From Bacillaceae bacterium (lineage in GTDB: Bacteria > Bacillota > Bacilli > Bacillales > Bacillaceae_G), in contig DAIDKD010000001.1 of NCBI GenBank assembly GCA_027451065.1, positions 1-42,906 on the forward strand: DNA of 42,906 nucleotides, written 5' to 3'. The position numbers were made by a program, and so were the translations under genes. The notes under the pieces are model-generated. The model saw only the letters and a program-made list of their open reading frames with translations. It ran no database searches and was not told the origin of the DNA. Position 1 is the first letter of the stretch. Every line of letters starts with the position of its first letter. This document shows positions 36,138 to 42,906 of this stretch, piece by piece.

Positions 36138-37364
36138 TTATGATGCCTTATTCTTATTATAAATATCAAATGCAACAGCTGCCAATAACACCAACCCTTT
36201 GATTGCCTGCTGCCAGTCAACACCGATTCCCATAATTGACATTCCGTTATTCATTACTCCCATTACAAGCCCGCCGATGATAGCGCCTGGAACAGTTCCT
36301 ATCCCTCCATATGCTGAAGCTCCACCGATGAAGGAAGATGCAATTGCATCTAGTTCAAACAGATTCCCTGCCTTAGGAGTAGCTGCATTTAGCCTTGCTG
36401 CGAAGATTAGCCCAGATAAAGCTGCCAAAACTCCCATGTTCACAAATACCATAAATGTCACTTTTTTCGTTTTAATTCCCGATAATTGTGCAGCTTTTTC
36501 ATTTCCACCAACTGCGTAGATGTATCTTCCAGCCGTTGTTTTATTAGTAATGAATGTATATGCTGCGATTAATACTGCCAAGATAATTAAAACGTTTGGA
36601 ATTCCTTCATACGCTGCTAGTATATATGCCGCAGCATTTATCACAGCAATAATTCCAATTGTTTTAAATAGAAATACCCCCATCAGTTCCCCATCAAATT
36701 GATATTTAGCTTGTGTCTTTCTATTTTTCACCTGTAAAAAAGCAAAAAGTAATGATAGCAAAATACCAATGATAATTGTCAAAACATGTATAGAAGAATT
36801 ACTTGTAATATCTGGAATAAATCCCGCACTAATTTCTTTAAAAGTATCTGGAAACGGTGCAATAGATTTTCCATCAAGAATTACTGTTGTAAGACCTCTA
36901 AAGATAAGCATTCCAGCAAGAGTTACAATAAACGCTGGGATTTTGACATAAGCAACCCAAAAGCCTTGCCATGCTCCAATAGCTGCTCCTATCACTAATG
37001 AAATAATAACTGCCAAATATGTCGGCACGCTGTGATTGACCATTAATATCGCTGAAATTGCACCTACAAATGCTGCAACTGACCCTACAGATAAATCGAT
37101 GTGGCCAGCAATAATAACCAATACCATCCCAACAGCCAAAATTAAGATATAGCTATTTTGCAAGATAAGGTTCGTAATATTTAATGGCTTTAACAAAATA
37201 CCCTCTGTTAAAATTTGGAATAGCGCCATAATAAAAACAAGGGCAATAATCATACTAGAGTTTTTAAAATTCATCTGAAAGATTTGTTTTAGTGATGTCT
37301 TTTCCGAATTCACCTGTTTGTTTTTTTGGACTTCTTCTTTTTGTATTTCTGTTTGTGCTTGCAT
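36138..37364 (-). CDS. mmsB: Multiple-monosaccharide ABC transporter permease (MmsB/GguB-like)
   Basis: Membrane subunit of a CUT2-class sugar importer. The 408-residue protein has about ten membrane segments and the permease stretches GHIDLSVGSVAAFVGAISA, KIPAFIVTLAGMLIFRGLT and ALSGLIFAARLNAATP...LDAIASSFIGGAS, typical of the RbsC/XylH/GguB family. GGGGG precedes the ATG and overlaps the mmsA stop (6-base gap), so translation is coupled. Relatives carry xylose, arabinose, galactose or glucose; the AraR context suggests L-arabinose. Confidence 0.92.
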   Translation of the reverse strand: MQAQTEIQKEEVQKNKQVNSEKTSLKQIFQMNFKNSSMIIALVFIMALFQILTEGILLKPLNITNLILQNSYILILAVGMVLVIIAGHIDLSVGSVAAFVGAISAILMVNHSVPTYLAVIISLVIGAAIGAWQGFWVAYVKIPAFIVTLAGMLIFRGLTTVILDGKSIAPFPDTFKEISAGFIPDITSNSSIHVLTIIIGILLSLLFAFLQVKNRKTQAKYQFDGELMGVFLFKTIGIIAVINAAAYILAAYEGIPNVLIILAVLIAAYTFITNKTTAGRYIYAVGGNEKAAQLSGIKTKKVTFMVFVNMGVLAALSGLIFAARLNAATPKAGNLFELDAIASSFIGGASAYGGIGTVPGAIIGGLVMGVMNNGMSIMGIGVDWQQAIKGLVLLAAVAFDIYNKNKAS

Positions 37365-37370
37365 AGATGA

Positions 37371-38906
37371 TTACCCCCTGATCTTACTTTTAGTCATGTA
37401 TGCCATAAGCTTCTCTTGAGTTGCCTCTCTTCCGCTAACCTCACCTGTTATGCGCCCCTCGCTCATTACATAAATTCGATCGCACATTCCTAAAATTTCC
37501 GGAAGCTCTGATGAAATCATTAATATTCCTTTTCCACTTGCTGCCAATTCATTCATAATGGAATAGATTTCAAATTTCGCACCCACATCAATTCCCCGAG
37601 TCGGCTCATCGAATATGAGAATATCAGGCTCAGCGAAAATCCATTTTGATAGAACAACTTTCTGCTGATTTCCTCCGCTAAGATTTCCCACATTCTGATG
37701 TACAGTTGGTGTTTTGATGTTTAGTTTTTTTCGATATTCTTCGGCCACTAAAACTTCCTCTCGTTCGTTTAAAACTGAATGTTTGGAAATTTTATTTAAG
37801 CTTGCTAATGTGATGCTTTGCTTGATGTCATCTAATAAATTTAAACCGCTGTCTTTTCGGTCTTCTGTCACATAAGCAACACCATTATTAATGGCAGACT
37901 TTACGTCTTGAAATTGGACTTCCTTTCCGCCTTTTACGATTTTCCCGCTTATTTTCTTCCCGTAGGATTTGCCGAAAATACTCATCGCCAATTCTGTTCT
38001 GCCAGCTCCCATTAACCCAGCAATTCCAACAACTTCACCTTTACGGACATGGAAGTTCACATCATCAACTATCTTCCGTTCCCCATGTAAAGGATGGTAT
38101 ACATTCCAATTCTTTACTTCGAAAAATTTCTCACCAATGGTTACTTTTCTACTTGGATAACGATTAGTTAAATCTCTTCCTACCATTCCTTTAATAATTC
38201 GATCCTCTGTCACATGATCTTTTTTCATATCCAATGTTTCGATGGTTTTCCCATCTCGCAAGATTGTTGTAGAATCTGCTATTTTTTCAATTTCATTTAA
38301 TTTATGAGAAATAATAATCGACGTAATTCCTTGCTTCTTCAGTTCTAATAAAAGGTTCAATAGATTTTCGCTATCCCGTTCATTTAAGGAAGCGGTCGGC
38401 TCATCTAAAATTAGTAGCTTTACATCCTTCGATAATGCTTTTGTAATTTCTACCAATTGTTGCTTCCCAACACCTATATCTTCTATTTTTGTATCCGGTG
38501 ATTCAGAAAGCCCTACTTTTTGCAGTAGCTCTTTTGTTTTTAATTTTATTCCATTCCAATCGATAACTCCACTTTTCTTTAATTCATTGCCTAAAAAAAT
38601 GTTCTCGGCTATTGATAAGTACGGAATTAATGCCAATTCTTGATGGATAATAACGATGCCAATTTCTTCGCTTTGCTTCACATTTTTAAACTGACAAACC
38701 CGGTTCTTAAAGAGAATATCTCCTTGGTAAGAACCTTGGGCATAAACACCACTTAGTACCTTCATTAAAGTTGATTTCCCTGCTCCATTCTCACCGCACA
38801 AAGCATGGATTTCGCCCTCTTTCACTTTCAAGTTTACATCCTCCAACGCCTTCACACCAGGAAATTCCTTCGTAATACTCTTCATTTCCAAAATAATCTG
38901 AGACAT
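37371..38906 (-). CDS. mmsA: Multiple-monosaccharide ABC transporter ATP-binding protein (MmsA/GguA-like)
   Basis: Tandem ATPase of a CUT2 sugar importer, 511 residues. The first domain has Walker [12 protein letters not shown] and Walker [12 protein letters not shown]; the second has a degenerate Walker A ([10 protein letters not shown], typical of the family), signature [14 protein letters not shown] and Walker [15 protein letters not shown]. The signature of the first domain, [11 protein letters not shown], is also family-typical. I chose the ATG at 38906 (AAAGG 10 bases upstream); an ATG 7 codons earlier lacks a site. It lies between chvE and mmsB, behind a large hairpin. Confidence 0.93.
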   Translation of the reverse strand: MSQIILEMKSITKEFPGVKALEDVNLKVKEGEIHALCGENGAGKSTLMKVLSGVYAQGSYQGDILFKNRVCQFKNVKQSEEIGIVIIHQELALIPYLSIAENIFLGNELKKSGVIDWNGIKLKTKELLQKVGLSESPDTKIEDIGVGKQQLVEITKALSKDVKLLILDEPTASLNERDSENLLNLLLELKKQGITSIIISHKLNEIEKIADSTTILRDGKTIETLDMKKDHVTEDRIIKGMVGRDLTNRYPSRKVTIGEKFFEVKNWNVYHPLHGERKIVDDVNFHVRKGEVVGIAGLMGAGRTELAMSIFGKSYGKKISGKIVKGGKEVQFQDVKSAINNGVAYVTEDRKDSGLNLLDDIKQSITLASLNKISKHSVLNEREEVLVAEEYRKKLNIKTPTVHQNVGNLSGGNQQKVVLSKWIFAEPDILIFDEPTRGIDVGAKFEIYSIMNELAASGKGILMISSELPEILGMCDRIYVMSEGRITGEVSGREATQEKLMAYMTKSKIRG

Positions 38907-38948
38907 CCCATCATCGCCTTTGTCCATGTAGTTTATCGAAAGTTTTTT

Positions 38949-38999
38949 CAGAGAGTTGTATTCCTTGGGTGCTTTTTACCCAAGGAATACAACTCTCTG
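38949..38999 (-). repeat. Perfect 22-base stem between chvE and mmsA
   Basis: Arms 38949-38970 and 38978-38999 pair exactly around a 7-base loop. On the minus strand there is no T run after it, so it is more likely an mRNA stabiliser or partial terminator that lets the binding protein be made in excess over the membrane subunits. Confidence 0.85.
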
Positions 39000-39016
39000 T
39001 TTATTAATTTAAATTA

Positions 39017-40099
39017 TTATTCGAGTTCATCAGCTGTATAATAACCGCTATCATCTACTAAAATTGATTCATAGTTTGTGATATCAACAGAAACTGGATC
39101 TAATAAGTAGGTTGGCACAACTTTTACTCCATTATCATACGTTTCTGTATCGTTCACTTCCGCTTCATCACCACTTAACACAGCTCCTACCATATCAGTT
39201 GCTTTCTTCGCTAATTCTCTTGTATCTTTAAAAACAGTTTGTGTTTGTTCTCCACTAATAATAGATTTAACAGAAGCTAACTCAGCATCTTGGCCTGTGA
39301 TAACTGGCAGTGGCTTGTCGTCTGTCCCATAGCCAACGCCTTTTAACGATGAAATAATTCCGATACTAATACCATCATAAGGCGATAATACAGCATCTAC
39401 ATGTTCTGTTGTGTAATTAGCACTTAAAATATTATCCATTCTCGCCTGAGCAGTCGCCCCGTCCCAGCGTAATGTTGATACTTGATTAAATTCAGTTTGC
39501 CCACTTTGTACAACCAGTTTCCCTGAATCTATGTAAGGTTGTAACACAGACATTGCTCCATTAAAGAAAAAGCCAGCATTGTTGTCATCAGGTGAGCCTG
39601 CAAATAGCTCAATGTTGAATGGTCCTTCCCCATCTTTTAAACCTAATTTTTCTTCAATATAAGTTCCATGTAATACTCCTACTTGGAAGTTATCAAACGT
39701 TGCATAATAATCAACGTACTCACTATTCATTATCAAACGGTCATAAGCAATGACTTTAATATCTTCGTTATGAGCTTTTTCCAAAACATCTGTTAGTGAT
39801 TCTCCATCAACGGCAGCGACTACTAATACATCTACACCTTTTGTTATCATGTTCTCAATTTGTGACACTTGGTTTTCAACAACATCCTCTGCATACTGCA
39901 AGTCTGTTTCATAACCAAGCTCTTCAAATTGCTCTACCATATTATTCCCATCATCCACCCATCGTTCTGATGATTTTGTAGGCATAGAAATACCTACAGT
40001 ACCTTTTTCATCGGATCCGCCAGAGGTGCTTTCCCCTCCACATGCTGCTAGTGTGAATACTAGGGCAAATGTTGACAAAATAGCCGTCAGTTTCTTCAT
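39017..40099 (-). CDS. chvE: Sugar-binding lipoprotein of a CUT2 ABC transporter (ChvE-like)
   Basis: Extracellular substrate-binding lipoprotein of 360 residues. It has a signal peptide with lipobox LAAC and lipidated Cys20, then a periplasmic-binding-protein type I fold: [67 protein letters not shown], and [16 protein letters not shown] with ligand-binding Asp. These stretches are typical of the ChvE/XylF group. The ATG at 40099 has GAGGGGA 7 bases upstream; the frame open to 40171 spans the promoter. First gene of chvE-mmsA-mmsB. Confidence 0.93.
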   Translation of the reverse strand: MKKLTAILSTFALVFTLAACGGESTSGGSDEKGTVGISMPTKSSERWVDDGNNMVEQFEELGYETDLQYAEDVVENQVSQIENMITKGVDVLVVAAVDGESLTDVLEKAHNEDIKVIAYDRLIMNSEYVDYYATFDNFQVGVLHGTYIEEKLGLKDGEGPFNIELFAGSPDDNNAGFFFNGAMSVLQPYIDSGKLVVQSGQTEFNQVSTLRWDGATAQARMDNILSANYTTEHVDAVLSPYDGISIGIISSLKGVGYGTDDKPLPVITGQDAELASVKSIISGEQTQTVFKDTRELAKKATDMVGAVLSGDEAEVNDTETYDNGVKVVPTYLLDPVSVDITNYESILVDDSGYYTADELE

Positions 40100-40135
40100 T
40101 TCTCTATCCCCTCTCTTGTGTTTATACCCCTTAGA

Positions 40136-40147
40136 GAAACCGCTTTC
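40136..40147. promoter_or_regulatory. Cre-like core at the chvE transcription start
   Basis: On the minus strand GAAAGCGGTTTC matches the core GNAARCGNWWWC of the cre consensus, with mismatches in the outer bases. It falls at the predicted +1. Confidence 0.5.
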
Positions 40148-40155
40148 TCGAAATG

Positions 40156-40184
40156 ATATTATCACGCTCATCCGTACATGTCAA
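40156..40184 (-). promoter_or_regulatory. chvE-mmsA-mmsB promoter with AraR-like box
   Basis: Minus strand TTGACA (40179-40184), 17 bases, TAATAT (40156-40161). ACATGTACGGATGAGC at 40166-40181 overlaps the -35 and spacer and is a weaker match to the AraR boxes elsewhere in the window. Confidence 0.65.
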
Positions 40185-40267
40185 TTTTTAAAACTGAACA
40201 AGAAGGTGATGCTTTTTTAGCAAAGCATCACCTTCTTGTTCAGTAAAGGAAAAAGTAATTTTGCTTA

Positions 40268-41365
40268 TCATTTACTTTCCAGATTTTTTGTTGATGTACG
40301 AATGATTAGTTCTGGCTCATATACTATTCCTTCTAATTGTTCATCTTTTGTTTCTATTTTCCCAACAATCCATTTCGCCGCATCCATACCCAACTGCATT
40401 TTTGGATGGGTAACGGAAGTTAATTTTGTTTCTGACGCCACGCTTAAATACGAGTCGTCGTGACTAACAATAGAAATATCTTCCGGGACTCTTAATTGAA
40501 GTTCCCTTACGCATTGCAATACGTTCATTGCAATTTCATCATTATAGCAAACTATCGCTGTCGGTCTTTCCTTTTGCGAAAGTAATTCTTTCACTTTATT
40601 TAAAACGACTTCCTGTTTATTTTCTGTCGCATATGTCATCATCATCTGGGGGAAAAAAGACAATCCTTTTTCACGAAATGCGCCGATAAAGCCTTTCATT
40701 CGCTCCATTCCTTGTAAATCATCTACTTTAAATAAACCAGCTATTTTTCTATGTCCCAATTCTAGCAAATGATTAGTAGCTAAGTATCCACCTCTCTCAT
40801 CATTCACAATTATGTGAGGGGGTTGCAGTTCTTGATAAAACTGATTGATCATAATATATGGTATATTCTTTTGCTCAAAATTTAAATAGTAGTTTAAATT
40901 AGGATTAAAATCATGACTTTTTGTAGGCTCTACAATTAGTCCGTCCACCTCCCGCTCTAGCATTATCTCGAGACATTGCTTCTCCTTTTCAAAATCGTTG
41001 TTCGTACTAGCAACAACCATTGAATATCCATTTTCTGTTAAGTAAGACTCAATCCCTCGAATAATAGATGGAAAAATATAGTCTGATAAATAAGTAGTAA
41101 TGACTCCTATACTTTTTCCCGCTGTCGTCTCACTTTTCGTTCGATTATTTCGATGAGCACAAAACGTTCCCGCACCTCTTTCACGGTACAGCCAACCTTC
41201 ATGAACTAGTTCACCTACTGCTTGTCTCACTGTGTGTCTACTAACTTGAAACATACCTACCAGTTGGTTTTCAGAATATATTTTCTCACCTGGCTTGACT
41301 TTTCCTTCAGTTATCCATTCTTTTATTTTATTTTTCACCATCATGTATTTTGTATTTTCACTCAT
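40268..41365 (-). CDS. araR: Arabinose operon transcriptional repressor AraR
   Basis: Repressor of 365 residues combining an N-terminal GntR-type winged helix (about 1-70; YSENQLVGMFQVSRHTVRQA is the recognition region) with a C-terminal LacI/GalR-type ligand domain (SIGVITTYLSDYIFPSIIRGI ... VSHDDSYLSVASETKLTSVTHP). This hybrid layout and length are those of B. subtilis AraR, which binds L-arabinose as inducer. GGGTGG lies 7 bases before the ATG. It is preceded by its own AraR-like box, indicating autoregulation, and lies next to the genes whose promoters carry matching boxes. Confidence 0.95.
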   Translation of the reverse strand: MSENTKYMMVKNKIKEWITEGKVKPGEKIYSENQLVGMFQVSRHTVRQAVGELVHEGWLYRERGAGTFCAHRNNRTKSETTAGKSIGVITTYLSDYIFPSIIRGIESYLTENGYSMVVASTNNDFEKEKQCLEIMLEREVDGLIVEPTKSHDFNPNLNYYLNFEQKNIPYIMINQFYQELQPPHIIVNDERGGYLATNHLLELGHRKIAGLFKVDDLQGMERMKGFIGAFREKGLSFFPQMMMTYATENKQEVVLNKVKELLSQKERPTAIVCYNDEIAMNVLQCVRELQLRVPEDISIVSHDDSYLSVASETKLTSVTHPKMQLGMDAAKWIVGKIETKDEQLEGIVYEPELIIRTSTKNLESK

Positions 41366-41381
41366 ATTTTAACCACCCTTA

Positions 41382-41407
41382 ACTTGTACGTATTAATATT
41401 ATACATG
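41382..41407 (-). promoter_or_regulatory. araR promoter -10 with AraR-like operator
   Basis: Minus strand TATAAT at about 41398-41403 is followed at once by ATTAATACGTACAAGT (41382-41397). The -35 is weak. Layout as at abfA. Confidence 0.65.
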
Positions 41408-41444
41408 AAAATACTTGTGATTACATACATTTCCAATATTCATG

Positions 41445-41476
41445 AAAAAGACTTCGCAGAATCTGCAAAGCCTTTT
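41445..41476 (-). terminator. Terminator of the GH43 gene
   Basis: Minus strand AAAAGGCTTTGCAG pairs with CTGCGAAGTCTTTT around a 3-base loop, followed by a T. It separates the GH43 gene from the araR promoter. Confidence 0.75.
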
Positions 41477-41486
41477 CGCTACTTAT

Positions 41487-42906
41487 TTATTCCTTATTCT
41501 CATATGAAAAATAATCAAAGTATGCCTTCGCCTCTGTCGGTCTCCCGTTACTAGTTGCGTACATTCCAATATATACGCCTGTAAAAGGAGCATCTATCAC
41601 TTCGGTTGCTACATGCTTAGTGAAAGTTTGACCGATTGTATGATAATTGATGTCATCAAAAGAATACTCAAACTCATATTCAAGTTTATCGGCCACGATT
41701 TTCAAATAAACAGTTGTATTGTTAGCGGCATCAATCAATTTTTCACAAGTCAAGTCTGCTACTTTTTTACGTAAAACTAATTTATTCCCGCCATCTCTAC
41801 TTGTCAAAAACAAATCAATATGGTGTTTATTATCTCCAAATATCGTGAGACCTGCTTCTTCTAGATCTTTAGTAGGCGAAAATTCCATTTTGCTTATGAT
41901 TTCACATGCTAAATCCTGTTGCCTTCTTCCAATAAAACTTACAGCACCTAGTCCATCTAAAGAATCCTCACTAGCTTTCAATGTTAAGAAGCCAGCTCTT
42001 TCTGTCAAGCAGTACTGATCACTAATAAATTCACGTAGCATATTCCACTGAAACCCAAGGTTCTCTCCATCAAAGTCATCCTTTTCTACAGTTCGCTTCT
42101 CTTGCTCAATAGATAATGGTAACTCCGCCACTATTTCAATTTCAGCGTATCCTTTTGAAACAACTGGCCAACCTTCTTCATTCCAAGTAACAGGCATAAG
42201 GATTGTTTCGCGACCCAAGTGATGCTTAAAGTGTGTCGGCCTTACTGCTAAAGCAACCATCCACCAGTTTCCATTGTCGTCTTCAATTAAATCTGGATGC
42301 CCGACATTTTGAAGCAATTGCTGACTTTGGTCCCTATTTGTCAATATTGGATTAGTAGGACATTCTTCAAATGGTCCCCATAAGCTAGTACCTCTTCTTA
42401 TTGTAACCATATGCCCTTCTCTTGTCCCACCTTCAGCAGTAAGTAAGTAATAATATTCCCCAATTTTATATGTATGAGGTCCTTCTACATCACGCCCACC
42501 ACTTCCACGAGTAATAATAGTTTTCTCAGATAATAACTCTCCTGTCTCTAAATCAATTTCCACCTGCCCAATACCTGGTCCAATTTCGTCAGAGGACGCC
42601 CATTGCACGTAGACTCTACCATCTTCAAAAAAGAAAGAAGGATCAATACCATCTATATCAATAAAGATTGGCTCTGACCATTCTCCCGCGGGGTCATCTG
42701 CTGAGAGAAAGAAATTACCTTTCGTAACATTAGTCGTAATCATATAAAATTTACCTTGATAATAACGAATTGTCGGAGCAAAAATTCCTAACGAACATTC
42801 TACGCCCTGCATATCTATTTGTGATGGTCTTGTGATACAATGCCCAATCTGCTTCCAGTTCACTAAGTCTTTACTAGAAAACACAGGCACTCCCGGTAAA
42901 AATTGA
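41487..42906 (-). CDS. Glycoside hydrolase family 43 protein, start beyond the window
   Basis: Inverting arabinofuranosidase/beta-xylosidase type enzyme, 472 residues visible. The frame stays open to the last base and reads QFLPGV before PVFSSKDLVNWKQIGH, which matches the early part of XynB-type GH43 (FPGV..HSKDLVNW), so about 20-25 N-terminal residues, with the catalytic base Asp, lie outside. Visible are FAPTIRYYQGKFYMITT, GIDPSFFFEDGRVYVQW (second catalytic Asp), RDVEGPHTYKIGEYYYLLTAEGGT (acid Glu) and GHPDLIEDDNGNWWMV. A C-terminal beta-sandwich domain follows. No signal peptide can be judged. Its place upstream of araR suggests action on arabinose- or xylose-containing oligosaccharides. 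Confidence 0.93.
   Translation of the reverse strand, partial: QFLPGVPVFSSKDLVNWKQIGHCITRPSQIDMQGVECSLGIFAPTIRYYQGKFYMITTNVTKGNFFLSADDPAGEWSEPIFIDIDGIDPSFFFEDGRVYVQWASSDEIGPGIGQVEIDLETGELLSEKTIITRGSGGRDVEGPHTYKIGEYYYLLTAEGGTREGHMVTIRRGTSLWGPFEECPTNPILTNRDQSQQLLQNVGHPDLIEDDNGNWWMVALAVRPTHFKHHLGRETILMPVTWNEEGWPVVSKGYAEIEIVAELPLSIEQEKRTVEKDDFDGENLGFQWNMLREFISDQYCLTERAGFLTLKASEDSLDGLGAVSFIGRRQQDLACEIISKMEFSPTKDLEEAGLTIFGDNKHHIDLFLTSRDGGNKLVLRKKVADLTCEKLIDAANNTTVYLKIVADKLEYEFEYSFDDINYHTIGQTFTKHVATEVIDAPFTGVYIGMYATSNGRPTEAKAYFDYFSYENKE

Noticed and set aside
1-42906. CRISPR arrays, tRNA, rRNA or prophage genes
   Set aside because: No regularly spaced repeats, no cloverleaf or rRNA core sequences and no phage structural genes were recognised on either strand.

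Overview
The window is a low-GC Bacillota chromosome segment, most likely from a Bacillaceae-type endospore former. The evidence is the Bacillus gene order TPR gene - tig - clpX - lonB - lonA, the LonB protease with a sigma-F/G-like promoter, patA, a ywpB-like fabZ, a type II (DHH) pyrophosphatase, a T-box in front of proS, and an AraR (GntR-LacI hybrid) arabinose regulon. Genus cannot be fixed from sequence reading alone. No rRNA, tRNA, CRISPR or prophage was seen.

Layout. (1) 21-8992, minus strand: protein quality control genes (TPR protein, trigger factor, ClpX, LonB, LonA). The lonB-lonA gap holds two decayed insertion sequences, an ISAs1-type and an IS110-type. (2) 9301-15763: a DAACS carboxylate/amino-acid symporter, a DUF1189 membrane protein, a LysM mini-protein, ispG (MEP isoprenoid pathway), an HtrA-type protease and fabZ. 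Two inverted copies of a stem-loop repeat flank the DUF1189/LysM pair, and one of them lies in the ispG leader. (3) 15824-23287: ppaC, corA, patA, proC, pepT and an AbgT-family transporter. A second kind of repeat, carrying terminator hairpins, follows patA and the AbgT gene. (4) 23518-27414: two overlapping YibE/F membrane genes and proS under a T-box leader.

(5) 27582-42906: an arabinose/arabinan module, entirely on the minus strand. It contains a ROK sugar kinase, an araL remnant, araA-araD-araB, abfA (GH51) with a small Cys-rich protein, an unknown membrane protein, a CUT2 sugar ABC transporter (mmsB, mmsA, chvE), araR, and a GH43 glycosidase cut by the right edge. Four AraR-like boxes sit on well-formed promoters of araBDA, abfA, chvE and araR. 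Cre-like sites are seen near the ROK, abfA and chvE starts. The inferred pathway is uptake, release of arabinose by GH51/GH43 enzymes in the cytoplasm, then isomerase, kinase and epimerase to D-xylulose-5-phosphate, with AraR and CcpA controlling expression.

No clearly new defence or biosynthetic system was found. The most interesting items are the two intergenic repeat families and their placement in leaders and terminators, an orphan minus-strand terminator between the divergent htrA-like gene and fabZ, a perfect inverted repeat between the T-box and proS, and the mix of monosaccharide transporter with cytoplasmic arabinosidases.
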